Part shown: positions 34,022-45,211 of the stretch, one piece after another
Layout of the letters: the number at the start of each line of letters is the position of its first letter
Position numbering within the stretch: the stretch's first letter is position 1
DNA from: Orobanche coerulescens
Lineage: Eukaryota; Streptophyta; Magnoliopsida; Lamiales; Orobanchaceae
Reading direction: 5' to 3'
NCBI GenBank assembly: GCA_033398695.1
Contig: CM065802.1
Span: forward strand, 202,945,096-203,009,095
Length of the DNA: 64,000 bases
The notes under the pieces: model-generated
The model's database searches: none
The model's input: only the letters and a program-made list of their open reading frames with translations
Told to the model about the DNA's origin: nothing
Position numbers and translations under genes: made by a program

Positions 34022-36512
34022 TTAGTTCGCTTTTCGCAAACTCCATTTGGTTTCCGCCCCGCTCATCGAACCGTTTATATATTTGTTAAAATTATGACCA
34101 TTGGTCGTTAGCGATTCGACTTTCGGTTCGGTCATCAAATGTTGTTTACGAAAAGGTTTCGACGTGAACAACTTCCCGAAACACCCGGTTTTTCCATGAC
34201 TAATTGTCCGCTGGGCTTTCGGCTTATTCTCCTCCTTCACAAACGCACTCAAGACTGCAGCAGATTTGTCCTCATGCTCGAGGAACGCCACTCGTTCTAC
34301 ATCCTTCTTAAGACTTGGACCATTTAACACAAAATCTGAATTTTCCCACCGACGATGTTTTCGGTGCTTTCCTCTTTCAACGGCATTTACACTTTCAATT
34401 TGTGACCTGTTATCAATACTTCCGGGACATGGAAACGATTTGAATACTTGAAAAGTAACTTGCTCGTCTTGGACCCTTAGAGTTAACTCCCCTTTTTCCA
34501 CGTCTATAAGGGTTCGGCCAGTCGCTAAAAATGGTCGTCCCAAGATGATTGGAATATCTTCATCTTCCTCCATGTCGAGTACGATGAAATCGGACGGAAA
34601 GATGAACTTATCAACTTTGACTAAAACATCCTCAATCACTCCCCTTGGGTATTTGATGGATCGATCCGCCAATTGTAAGGAGACTGTTGTTGGCTTGGCT
34701 TCCCCAATATCCAGCTTTTTGAAAATCGAAAGAGGCATGAGGTTGATACTAGCACCAAGATCGCATAGTGCCTTATCAAGAGAAAGATTCCCCATGGTGC
34801 ACGGTATGTTGAAGCTTCCCGGATCTTTCAGTTTAGGTGGGAGCTTCTTTTGAAGAATTGCACTGCACTCCTCTGTCAAGGCGACCATTTCAAACTCCTC
34901 AAGCTTTCTTTTCTTCGATAATATCTCTTTCATGAACTTAACGTAACTCGACATCTGTTCCAACGCGTCGGCGAACGGAATGTTTATGTGAAGCTTTTTA
35001 AAAACATCAAGGAACTTAGAAAATTGTTTGTCCGCCCTTCTTTGCTGTAATCTCTGCGGAAACGGGATGGGGGGCACACATGTCTTCGAGTTATCCGGCA
35101 ACTTTATTGAAGGTTTCAAATCCTTCGACTCCTCTGGCTGTAAATCATTCTTTCCCTCAATTTCCTTCTTCATTTCACACCGCTCGGGCTGATCCAGCAC
35201 CTCTTTCCCACTTCTTAAGCTGATTGCGTTTAGACTCTCTCTAGGATTTGTCTCTGTTGTACTCGGCAATGCTCCCTCCGGGCGAGCTGTCAACACATTA
35301 GCAATTTGGCCCAGCTGGACCTCCAAGTTCCGAATGGAAGCGGAATGATTTTGCAATGTTGCTTCAGTACGGGTCATAAATTGACTCGTATTTGCCTTGA
35401 TTTGCAAGTGCTTCCTCGAGAGACACTTTGGGAGCGGGAGGGGCCGTTGATTCTGAGCGAACGGGGGCTGGTTTGAGTTCTGTCCGTTTCTCCACGAAAA
35501 GTTGGGATGATTGCGCCACCCCGGATTATAAGTGTTGGAGTACGGGTTATTCTGCCGATTCCCATTTCCCACGAATTGAGCCTGCTCCATCTGATGTTGC
35601 TCGAACGGGTTTCCAACTTGACACTCCGCGCTCGGGTGTGATCCGTTACACCAATTGCATGTTTTTATGGTAACGGGGGCTGGTGCGTGCGAAAATGCCT
35701 GGAGCTGTTGGGTCAAAGCGGCGACTTGAGCTGACAAAGTGGAAATCGGGTCATTACTTGAAACTTCCATAACTCTCTTCGGTGTCAATCTTTCCGATGG
35801 CCATTGGTACGCATTTTCGGCCATATCTTCCAAAAGCGAGTGTGCCTCTGCCATAGACTTTCCCATCAAGGCCCCACCAGCGGCCGCATCCACGAGAGTG
35901 CGTGTAGAAGCACTCAAACCAGTATAGAACGTATGAATCTGAAGCCAATCAGGAAGGCCGTGATGAGGGCATCTTCGTAGCAAATCTTTATATCGCTCCC
36001 ACGCCTCATAGAGCGATTCCATATCGTACTGACCAAAGGTGGTTATTTCGTTTCTCAACCTCGCCGTCTTAGCAGGTGGGAAGAATTTGGCAAGAAAGGC
36101 TTGCGCTAACCCCCCCCCCCCCCCCCCATGTTGTAATCGATCCCGGCGGTAAGGAATTTAACCAAAATTTCGCTTTATCCCTCAAAGAGAAAGGGAAAAG
36201 CCTCAATCGGATGGCATCATCGGTGACACCATTAGTCTTGAACGTGTCGCATATCTCAAGGAAAGAAGCAATATGGGCATTCGGGTCGTCATTCGGCAGT
36301 CCACAGAATTGGCTCGCCTGCACCATCTGAATAATGGCGGGCTTGATCTCAAAATTATTGGCTTGGATAGTGGGACGCCGAATTCCCGAAAAATTAGCAT
36401 TGATCTGCGGCATGGCATAATCTCGAAGAGCTAGTTCCGGTTGAACTTGCCGCACTTGGTTATCTCCTCCTTGGACTTCGATATTCTCGGCCATGTTGAC
36501 CGTCGTATGCAA
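34022..36512 (-). pseudogene. F1 Athila-like gag-protease, copy 2, frame-shifted
   Basis: Near-identical to copy 1. The N-terminal 147 codons (36069-36512) run to the poly-G tract, which has 18 bases here (36110-36127) and shifts the frame; the rest is open from 36058 to 34022 (678 codons) and includes the knuckle CNWCNGSHPSAEC, the protease site DLGASINLMP with IILGRPFLATGRT, and the C-terminal 100 residues that copy 1 loses to a stop. A local frame change near 35400-35450 alters the glutamine-rich linker. A one-base deletion upstream (CTCCTTTTG against CTCCTTTTTG) separates the extended N-terminus. No pol follows. Confidence 0.9.
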
Positions 36513-36717
36513 CTCTCTTTTCTCCTTTTGTTCCTTCTTAGAGTGCGCTCGAGCTCGGTATCCAAAGGTAGTAGGCCTTCGTTACCGAGTTTTCTCATGC
36601 ACTACACGAAAGGTCCTGAAAGGAAAAACAAATAAACGAAATTAAATACACAAAAATAAAAATAAAACGTTCAAATTAAGACTAGAAATACTTAAATCGA
36701 TATTAGAAAATTTCAAT

Positions 36718-36734
36718 CCCCGGCAACGGCGCCA
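36718..36734 (-). other. F1 primer binding site of LTR c (tRNA-Asp)
   Basis: The minus strand reads TGGCGCCGTTGCCGGGG, fully complementary to the 3' end of plant tRNA-Asp including CCA. Confidence 0.9.
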
Positions 36735-36740
36735 AAAACT

Positions 36741-38012
36741 TGTTGCGGGAAAATTCCTCACAATATGCCGCAAGTGCACGATGTCAACAAGTAATAAAGT
36801 GATAAGTAGAGTATCGTTCCCACGAGGACTGATTTCACTAAGTACCAAAATTTAGTCAACTCACAATTTTATTTGAAGAACAATTAAATAGAGTTTATAT
36901 CTAAACTAATTGCAGAAAGTAAATAATAGTACTAATAATAATAATAATAATAATACTAATAAGGGGTAGGATTATGATTTTCACCTCAAATAATCGGGAA
37001 TGATATTTATTCGATTCAATTCACTGTTATTCCATTGATTGTAAGCCAGGAATTCCTAAATTATTCTAAAGCCTTTCCCAAGGTCGATAGAAAATACTAC
37101 GAATTACTAACTCGATATATCCCTATTAGAATCAGATAATTAATAGCTAAAACAGTTCAAGAATTCCCACAATAATTAGGCTTCACAATTCCCAAGAGTA
37201 TATTCCTATCTCACGAAAATTATGATTCGTCTCACAAGAACTATGCCTAAATTTCATCTCCCGAATCCATAAAGACATTCAAAACAAATTAACTGTTGGC
37301 CAGACAATTAAAAAGCATTAAGAACAGTAAGAAGAATCCAATTCAATAGAATAACGAGTAAATCGAAATAATAATAAATAATCAAACCGTCATGAAATTG
37401 GCTACAATCAAAATCCTACTCGAATAAATCTAAAAAAAAAACTAAGATGCAGAAAAACCGTAGGGATCCGTGGTGTTGTCGTTGCCCCACAAATCTACAC
37501 CTTGTTTTCCCCTTATTACTTCCGCCGCCCAACTCTTCTCTCGGTTCTCCCTAATCTGTTCTATCATGTGCCTTTTTATATTATTTCTCTTTCTATCCTT
37601 CAGTAGTTTTCTCCTCTTCCCCGCAAATCAAATGGTTTCCTCACGTCAATCTCCTCTCGGCGCAACACCCCAAAAGCCCAAGCGGCCCAAAAGCCGCGGC
37701 CCAATTCTCCCACACACAACCAGGGCGTCTTTTGCGCTTTCTGTGCCACGGCTCACTTTGTGTGTGCCGCGGCACACAGTACAGTGGGTACATTATTTGC
37801 TGGTTGTCTTCGTGTGCCGCGGTTCACTTGGTGTGTGCCGCGGCTCATGACCAAAAACTGCTATTTTCGCCCGTTTTTCATCGTTTTGGCTTCCGGACTC
37901 CGATTTCCTGCAAAACATATAAAAATAATGCATTAAAAGCTCATTTATGCTGATTTAGGCTCAAGATGGATATAAAATAATGATATAAAAATGCATAAAA
38001 ATACGCCTAACA
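36741..38012 (-). repeat. F1 LTR c, shared between gag-protease region and non-autonomous element
   Basis: The 1272-bp LTR runs from TGTTGCGGG to CGCCTAACA; primer site at left, polypurine tract at right (38011-38026). With LTR d it bounds a complete 5.1-kb non-autonomous element. CCGCGG motifs lie at 37741-37850. Confidence 0.95.
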
Positions 38013-39528
38013 AATACCCCCAAACTTGAGCCTTTGCTTGTCCTCAAGCAAACAATTTTCAATTTTAAACAAAATGTATCGTGAATAATCATGCAAATCC
38101 ATAGTGCTCAACTTAATCAATACTACCCTGAAAATCTCAAAGAATAATACAAGTATCGTATTAGTGAGTCACGTCCCGGACACTGATTCCACTAAGTTAC
38201 CAATTTCAGTCCTAATCAATCGTTCATGGAGAAAATCAAGCTCAAAGATTAACAAGCGTGAATTTAACCGACCGTTAATATGAAGGGTTAGATTAAACAA
38301 GCCAATTCGCCCAGTCCCACAGTCTAGTGGCAAAATTCAAGAGTTTCATTATCAAAATTACGCCTAGGACAGCATTCCCTTATGTATGGTCAATAATATG
38401 ATTCGAGTTAACCACTAGGTTTCGGTTCTCGGGATATTTCATCGGGATGATCCTAGGGTGGATTTCCGTTCTCATGTATCGGGGAACCGTTTGACGTAAA
38501 AGACACTCATGGGGCACATGGATGCTTCTAGTTACTAAGTCCCCCTCTACAGCGGAGAAAAAACTCGAATAGCAATTCCCGCATGTCAAGGTTGCTGTTT
38601 TACGCGAGAGTAAACAACGGGTCACGTGAATACCCCCGGTTACTAGGCTTCCCATTATCGGTAATGCGAAATTTCTAAATTATTAATCTATTCAGGGTCG
38701 TCGTTTTACGCGAGAGTAAACAACGGGTCACGTGAATACCCCCGGTTACTAAACTTCCCATCATAGAACAATTAATATCTCGACTATTTCTTGGGAAAAA
38801 CTGTCCGACTCTAAACTCAATTTAAATGCCAACAAGACTCATGGTACTGGACGACGAGCTACGCGAAAATTTTAACCAAACGTATAAACGGTGATTTGAA
38901 AACACGTATGTCTCTTTTCTTATCTGCTAAAATTTCTACAAAAATGATAAAATTTCGGACCTAATTGAATACTCAACAGAAACAGATATCGCTGATTGCA
39001 ACTCGACTAAAACTCAACCGTTTCTTCCAAGAGAAATCAGTATCGTAACATCAGTTTTACACATGGAAGCACAAAAAATTCATGAAAAATTCAAGCATGC
39101 AAAAACCATCAACAGCATGCAAAATAAAGTCCACTACACATAACATTATCAATAATAAAACTCATGTGAAAATAAAAGAGATAAGGAAAAGTGAAACTTA
39201 TTCCAAATGTCTTCTTGAACACCAGCACATGTCTGAGTGGAAATGTCGATCAATCCATACTTCAAATAACGTTCAGCATCACGAGGGACCCCCAAACTTA
39301 GTCTCTAGTCATGAGATAACAATAGACATTAAATCAAGAAAGACTAGAATATGAAGAATAATAACTCATAGGGGTCATAAAGAAATATCAGAGAAATAAG
39401 GGCCAACAAGAATACACGAATCCAAATGAAATAACAAAACAAAGAAAAATAATTAATAACGAAAAATCAAATAAAAACAACTAACTAGAAAGCAAGTAAA
39501 AATGATGGGTTGCCTCTCATCCAGCGCT
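38013..39528 (-). other. F1 non-autonomous 3' UTR, complete copy
   Basis: Inverted counterpart of 19948-21459 with the polypurine tract, two good 107-bp repeats (about 38590-38760) and a diverged one (about 38470-38570). It has no coding region that I can support. Confidence 0.75.
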
Positions 39529-40500
39529 CTATTTTACGTCTTGAGCACGACGTGGCGAAAAAAATTTAACGTGGCTTTTTTCTTGGGAGATTGCCAAATA
39601 CCCCTTCTTGCAATCAATAAGCCTCTTGTTCCATAAGGGAGGCTTTGGTTCATGCCCGGTTGCCAAAAATAATGAGTAAGAGTAAATATGCGGGCAACCA
39701 AAAAATGATGGAAGAATGTAATAATCATAAGGCACGAAAAAATAAGCAGAGTTCGAATGGGCAAATAATAAAGAATTATCATGCACAACCTCATTAGAAC
39801 TCGAAGAATCAGCCTCAACAAAATCATGAGTAATGGGGTCAATCTCTCCCATTATGGATTTAGGAAAAATTATGCGTGGCACCGTTAATAAAATTTTTGG
39901 CACAAAAGTATTCACCTTATCAGTCGAAGTTTGATGACAATTTAATGGAATTTCTTTGGAAACATCATCAATGATAACTTCTTCTCTAGGCTCATCACAC
40001 TTTATGAAATCATTGGGTGCTGGGGGATCGACCCTAAAACTCAACATGTCATTCTTCTCAACCTCCCCCTCAACTTCACTACTAAATAAATGAGCTGGAA
40101 AATAACCGTAGTGAACCTCAAGACCACGATGTGCGCATTGTAGCTCAAAAAGGGTACTATCAGGATTTTTAAGAACGTCTACACATTGTTCAAGTATGGT
40201 CTTTTGTTTTGGGGGAGGGGGCTGACTGACCCTAAAACTCAACATGTCATTCTTCTCAACCTCCCCCTCAACTTCACTACTAAATAAATGAGCTGGAAAA
40301 TAACCGTAGTGAACCTCAAGACCACGATGTGCACATGCTAGCTCAAAAATGCTACTATCAGGATTTTTAAGAACGTCTACACATTGTTCAAGTATGGTCT
40401 TTTGTTTTGGGGGAGGGGGCTGACTGACCCTATTTGGCGAATTATTAAGAACATTGGGATTTATGAAATGCCAAGGGTCACGATACTCATAGGAAAACAT
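39529..40500 (-). CDS. Unknown 323-residue protein of the F1 non-autonomous element
   Basis: An uninterrupted frame of 323 codons begins about 90 bases inside the primer site, in the position where gag is expected. After MFSYEYRDPWHFINPNVLNN the protein has two copies of a 66-residue unit (about residues 27-92 and 93-158) with PPPPKQKTILEQCVDVLKNP, AHRGLEVHYGYFPAHLF and EVEKNDMLSFRV, then an acidic region, a serine cluster (EADSSSSNEV), an aromatic stretch (VPYDYYILPSFFG) and a basic end (RRAQDVK). There is no zinc knuckle, protease triad, RT motif or signal peptide. I do not recognise the family. It may be a captured host sequence, a highly changed gag, or an accessory protein. The inverted copy at 18975-19947 keeps most of the sequence but is frame-shifted. 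Confidence 0.7.
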   Translation of the reverse strand: MFSYEYRDPWHFINPNVLNNSPNRVSQPPPPKQKTILEQCVDVLKNPDSSIFELACAHRGLEVHYGYFPAHLFSSEVEGEVEKNDMLSFRVSQPPPPKQKTILEQCVDVLKNPDSTLFELQCAHRGLEVHYGYFPAHLFSSEVEGEVEKNDMLSFRVDPPAPNDFIKCDEPREEVIIDDVSKEIPLNCHQTSTDKVNTFVPKILLTVPRIIFPKSIMGEIDPITHDFVEADSSSSNEVVHDNSLLFAHSNSAYFFVPYDYYILPSFFGCPHIYSYSLFLATGHEPKPPLWNKRLIDCKKGYLAISQEKSHVKFFSPRRAQDVK

Positions 40501-40589
40501 AATGAAAAAAAATAAAAATATAGAAACTAAAGAAGAAACTTCAAATTAAAATTAGAGTCGCTTGGTATTGATATTAGCGAAAAATCAGT

Positions 40590-40606
40590 CCCCGGCAACG
40601 GCGCCA
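40590..40606 (-). other. F1 primer binding site of LTR d (tRNA-Asp)
   Basis: The minus strand reads TGGCGCCGTTGCCGGGG, fully matching the tRNA-Asp 3' end. Confidence 0.9.
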
Positions 40607-40612
40607 AAAACT

Positions 40613-41881
40613 TGTTGCGGGAAAATTCCTCACAATATGCCGCAAGTGCACGGTGTCAACAAGTAATAAAGTGATAAGTAGAGTATCGTTCCCACGAGGA
40701 CTGATTTCACTAAGTACCAAAATTTAGTCAACTCACAATTTTATTTGAAGAACAATTAAATAGAGTTTATATCTAAACTAATTGCAGAAAGTAAATAGTA
40801 GTACTAATAATAATAATAATAATAGTAATAATAAGGGGTAGGATTATGATTTTCACCTCAAACAATCGGGAATGATATTTATTCGATTCAATTCACTGCT
40901 ATTCAATTGATTGTAAGCCAGGAATTCCTAAATTATTCTAAAGCCTTTCCCAAGGTCGATAGAAAATACTACGAATTACTAACTCGATATATCCCTATTC
41001 GAATCAGATAATTAATAGCTAAAACAGTTCAAGAATTCCCACAATAATTAGGCTTCACAATTCCCAAGAGTATATTCCTATCTCACGAAAATTATGATTC
41101 GTCTCACAAGAACTATGCCTAAATTTCATCTCCCGAATCCATAAAGACATTCAAAACAAATTAACTGTTGGCGAGACAATTAAAAAGCATTAAGAACAGT
41201 AAGAAGAATCTAATTCAATAGAATAACGAGTAAATCGAAATAATAATAAATAATCAAACCGTCATGAAATTGGCTACAATCAAAATCCTACTCGAATAAA
41301 TCTAAAAAAAGACTAAGATGCAGAAAAACCGTAGGGATCCGTGGTGTTGTCGTTGCCCCACAAATCTACACCTTGTTTTCCCCTTATTACTTCCGCCGCC
41401 CAACTCTTCTCTCGGTTCTCCCTAATCTGTTCTATCATGTGCCTTTTTATATTATTTCTCTTTCTATCCTTCAGTAGTTTTCTCCTCTTCCCCGCAAATC
41501 AAATGGTTTCCTCACGTCAATCTCCTCTCGGCGCAACACCCCAAAAGCCCAAGCGGCCCAAAAGCCGCGGCCCAATTCTCCCACACACAACCAGGGTGTC
41601 TTTTGCGCTTTCTGTGCCGCGGCTCACTTTGTGTGTGCCGCGGCACACAGTACAGTGGGTACATTATTTGCTGGTTGTCTTCGTGTGCCGCGGTTCACTT
41701 GGTGTGTCTGCGGCTCATGACTAAAACTGCTATTTTCGCCCGTTTTTCATCGTTTTGGCTTCCGGACTCCGATTTCCTGCAAAACATATAAAAATAATGC
41801 ATTAAAAGCTCATTTATGCTGATTTAGGCTCAAGATGGATATAAAATAATGATATAAAAATGCATAAAAATACGCCTAACA
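40613..41881 (-). repeat. F1 LTR d, right end of the composite
   Basis: The 1269-bp LTR runs from TGTTGCGGG to CGCCTAACA and is followed directly by GACGA. It is the inverted partner of LTR a. CCGCGG motifs lie at 41612-41718, one of them mutated (GTCTGCGGCTC). Confidence 0.95.
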
Positions 41882-41886
41882 GACGA
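41882..41886. repeat. Target site duplication GACGA, right of the composite
   Basis: Directly follows CCTAACA; matches 17618-17622. Tat gag sequence resumes after it. Confidence 0.9.
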
Positions 41887-43520
41887 CGCTAGACTCTCAC
41901 TCCCGCCCCGAGGGACGGGCCCAGCCTCTCACTCGATCAATTCCAAACCGCAGAACAGATCGAGGAGGCCATGGCCATCCTAAGGGAGCGACGGAGAGCA
42001 TGAGACACGCCCACCATTACTCCATCAGCCATCCGCCATGCAGGCAAGCGAAAGCTCAAGGGGTTATATGTCGAGAAATCGTCAGAAAGCCCTGAGCCGC
42101 ATGAAAAGGAGCTCGTAAGGCGGGACGATTCCATCTTCAGCCGCCTAGGGAGTGATCCCTCATGGAAACATGGGCATTCAGGCCCCAGCCATGAGACGTT
42201 GGAGTCTGAATCCGTCACCAGGAGTTTGGCGTACCCAACTCCAAGAAGACAGGCCGGCCATCTGGCTCCCACTCGCCCAAGAATTGAGCTTGGTAGTAGA
42301 GACCTCATCGCCTACCACGGGGCCAGGAGATCGGTACATGATCTACTCGGCTCCCGCTCCGAGAGCCATACCGCGAGCAGTCAGGCTACGGCGATGGCTG
42401 CAATACAGTGCCAGCTCGACGAAATGAAGGCGCTCATAGAAACTGGGGAAAGCGCCAAGAGATTGATCAACGGACCAAGTGAGCCGCTCGCGGTCCAGAT
42501 CGAGCTTGCCCCCGTGCAACCGAAGATTGCTCCTCCTCAAACACCTCTATATGAGGGGAGATCAGACACTGAGACCCACTTGAGCAAGTTCTGGATCTAC
42601 ATGACCGGATACGGGGCATCGGACGCGACGAAGTGCTGAATGTTCCCATTAACATTGGGCGATATTGCCCATAGGTGGTACATCTCATTGCCACCGCGCT
42701 CAATCAATTGCTTTGAGAAGCTGGCGAATGACTTCACATCGTATTTCGCCGCCAAGGTCGCTCGGCCAGAAGGTCCCCACCGCATGATGAAGATCAGGCA
42801 GGGGAAGGACAAGCCCGATGAAGACTACATCGACCGAGTGGATGAAATAGTCCTCACCGGCGAGCCCATTAGCGATGAGCTCGCCCTCTATTCGGTCCTG
42901 GGGGGGTTCTATGGCCATCACCTATGTTCAGGCACCTCAGGAAGGACATCCGCTCGACCTACCCGATCTTCCGCGTCAAGGACGCTGACTTTCTGGCCAG
43001 GCAAAGGATGCTCACCCTTCGCTTAGGCGAGGGATCCACCGGAGAAGGGAAGGCGCCATCTCCCGTCCCGAAGAAGGCAGTCGCCATGCCCAGAAAGGCG
43101 GTCGCAAAGCCGCCTGGTGAATTCAAGGCCTTCGAGGATGTGGAAGTTCACCTCCTCCTCAACCTCAATCTGTCTCCGGCCCATATCTTCAACGCCATCA
43201 AGGGGTGCGAATGGCTTAGCAAGCCGAATCCGATGAGGGACAACGGTCATCTGGACCGTAGTAAATTTTGTGCCTACCACAAAAGTCCCGGCCACAACAC
43301 TAGCCAATGCCGCGACCTCCTCAGACAACTCTGGAGGTTGTTCAAGGAAGGCAAGCTGGACAACTTGGTGACCAAGCCAGAACCCCGGGTAGAAAGGACC
43401 GGGGGGCCGATCGTCGATAGAACGACGACCGTCTCCCTCCCAATCCGGTCGCCAGGATCGAGCAAAAAGAGCCAGAGTACTCAGATGAGTCTATCCCTCC
43501 GATCAACCCCGGCGGCCGGA
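41887..43520 (+). pseudogene. Tat gag, frame-broken
   Basis: After a poorly preserved N-terminal part (QTAEQIEEAMAILRERR near 41945, then stops), an open frame from 42199 runs to a stop at about 42639. It continues with FPLTLGDIAHRWYISLPPRS (42643 on) and DEDYIDRVDEI, the gypsy gag core, shifts near 42920, and continues from 42924 with the C-terminal part. The knuckle region CAYHKSPGHNTSQCRDL near 43270 has the C-X2-H-X4-H-X4-C arrangement common in Tat gag. The protein would form particles; at least one stop and two shifts disable it. Confidence 0.85.
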
Positions 43521-44250
43521 TCAATATGCTTCAGTCGGGAGGTGGAAGCCTTGGAGGTCTTTCCTCGGTTTCCACCATATCAAGTAGAAAGCGGAAGGCC
43601 GAGCTGAGGGCATTCGCCGGAGTCTATGTCGTGGTGCCCCCAGAGCCAACCATCTCCAGAGACGCGCTCTTCTCCTTCTCCAACAAGGATTGGGAGGGAG
43701 TGCAGTGCCCCAAAGAGGATGCATTGGTGATCTCTGCATGTATCCTTGGTAAAATGGTCGACCGCGTGCTGGTTGACAATGGGAGCTTTTGCAACATCAT
43801 ATTCAAATCTGCTCTGGATCAGCTCGGCAACTGGACCAAGTTCATCAAGCCATTCTATACCGTGCTTCAAGGGTTCGGCGACAACACGGTCCAAGCCTAT
43901 GGAAGGATCAAGCTCTCTGTCGAGATAATATGATGTTACGATCCCAAGGTTAAGATCACTAGGAACCTTAATTTTCTAATCATAGATAGGCCCAACATCT
44001 ATAATGGGTTCCTAGGTCGCCCCTTTCTAGAAACCTTTGAGGCGGTCGCCTCTTCTTTCTTTTAGTGTATCAAGTTCCCCACTACCGATGGGACAGTCGG
44101 TACTGTAAAAGGAAACCAGCTAATGGCAAAGAAATGTTTGAATTACTCCTGTGTCGTAACTTCCCCTTTAAACGTTTCCCGTACTATTTATAACATTGAG
44201 GCGATCGACATTCAACCAATGGAGATCGACAAGTCAAGCACCTCATCTGA
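43521..44250 (+). pseudogene. Tat protease region, interrupted by a LINE
   Basis: RVLVDNGSFCNIIF near 43770 is the aspartic protease active site in its Tat form (DNGS), followed by GRIKLSVEI, a TGA near 43931, FLGRPFLETFEAVASSF (near 44010) and a TAG. The conserved MAKKCLNYSCVV block follows near 44125. At about 44250-44330 the coding sense is lost and LINE-type sequence starts. Confidence 0.8.
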
Positions 44251-44259
44251 GTTCTGGGC

Positions 44260-45211
44260 GGGTTGCTCACCGCTTGATCGTTTCTAGCGAGCTACATCTT
44301 CCCCCGCTTAGACTCGTCACCCCATCCCGGTGGTTTGGCTTCGACACGAGACCCCTTGGATCAAGCTGAACACGGATGGTTCGTTTGATAGAGACACAGA
44401 GATTGCGGGTGGGGGAGGTCTGATTAGAGATCACCACGGAGAGCTCCTTCTTGTTTTCCATTCCTCTTTTCAGGCCTCTTCGAGTTTTGATGCTGAGGTC
44501 CAGGCATTGGCGATTGGATTGATTCTAGCTTCCTAGAGATCGAGACATGTTTGGATTGAGCTTGATGCTGCTGCTGTGGTGACCCTGCTATCATCTGGCC
44601 ATCGGGGCTCTTGGCAGGTTTGTCACACTCTTATGCGTATCCGACACATTCTTAGAGATATTCAGTTCAGAGTCACTCACATTTTCTGGGAGGACAACAG
44701 GCCGGTCGACTATCTTTCTGAGCTCGGCATGTCGTCCCTCAGCATTCAGACTTATACTTACGATACTGCTCCTCCGTTTCTTCTCTCCCTTATACGGATG
44801 GATCAGCTTGGTTTTCCGTCTTTTAGATTTAGATAGGTTTTTATTTTATTGATTGCTTGCTTGCCTATTGGTCCGCACATTAGCCCACAGTTTTAGTGGT
44901 GCACCTTGTATTGATCTAGCGGGCCATAGGCACTTTAGATTTTAGGTTCCGGATTATGGCCCATTTTTGGTCATAATTCGGAGTTGAGATATTTTAGTCT
45001 ACGGGTCCGCACAGTAGCCCACGGTTTGTGTTGCACTTTGTATTTCTTTAGTAGGCCGTAGATTTCTTCAATGTTTGGACCCGAATTATGGCCCATTTTG
45101 GTCATAATTCGGGGCTGATACTTTGTATTTCTTGATTTCTTCTTATCTACAGGTTGGTGGGTCCCGCCTCAACCCCCCGTCCACATTGGACGCTTTTTCT
45201 TTTAAAAAAAA
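44260..45211 (+). mobile_element. LINE 3' fragment with RNase H and poly(A) end
   Basis: From 44330 to about 44530 and on to 44836 the translation reads IKLNTDGSFDRDTEIAGGGG, then FDAEVQALAIG, IELDAAAVV and EDNRPVDYLSELG, the RNase H domain (RVT_3 type) at the C-terminus of many plant LINE ORF2 proteins, with all acidic positions recognisable. One stop (near 44534) breaks it. The 3' UTR (44837-45203) contains a 134-bp direct duplication and ends in AAAAAAAA at 45204-45211, after which Tat sequence resumes. 5' truncation is usual for LINEs. I could not find a clear target duplication; the left edge is approximate. Confidence 0.75.
44871..45118. repeat. 134-bp tandem duplication in the LINE 3' UTR
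   Basis: GTCCGCACAT/GTAGCCCAC starts at 44871 and again at 45005, and both copies end with ATTATGGCCCATTTT and GGTCATAATTCGG. They differ by several substitutions and short deletions. Confidence 0.8.

Larger units (their letters stand above)
17623..41881. mobile_element. 24.3-kb composite of Athila-like elements with inverted outer LTRs
   Basis: Between two GACGA duplications lie five blocks: plus-strand F1 non-autonomous element (17623-21623); minus-strand F1 gag-protease region, LTR and 3' UTR (21624-27421); plus-strand F2 3' UTR and LTR fragment (27422 to about 28840); minus-strand F2 LTR, 3' UTR and accessory ORF (about 28841-32940); minus-strand F1 gag-protease region, LTR, complete non-autonomous internal region and LTR (32941-41881). 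The outer ends are both U3 ends (TGTTAGG at left, CCTAACA at right). The left 4.0 kb is an inverted copy of the right 4.0 kb, and 21624-27421 is a direct copy of 32941-38759. No RT or integrase is present. Confidence 0.85.
36741..41881 (-). mobile_element. Complete F1 non-autonomous LTR element (minus orientation)
   Basis: A 5141-bp unit: LTR d (5'), tRNA-Asp primer site, the 323-codon unknown ORF, a 3' UTR with 107-bp repeats, polypurine tract and LTR c (3'). It has no gag, protease, RT or integrase, so it needs trans-acting proteins. Only its right side has the GACGA duplication; its left side runs directly into the primer site of the gag-protease region. Confidence 0.85.
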
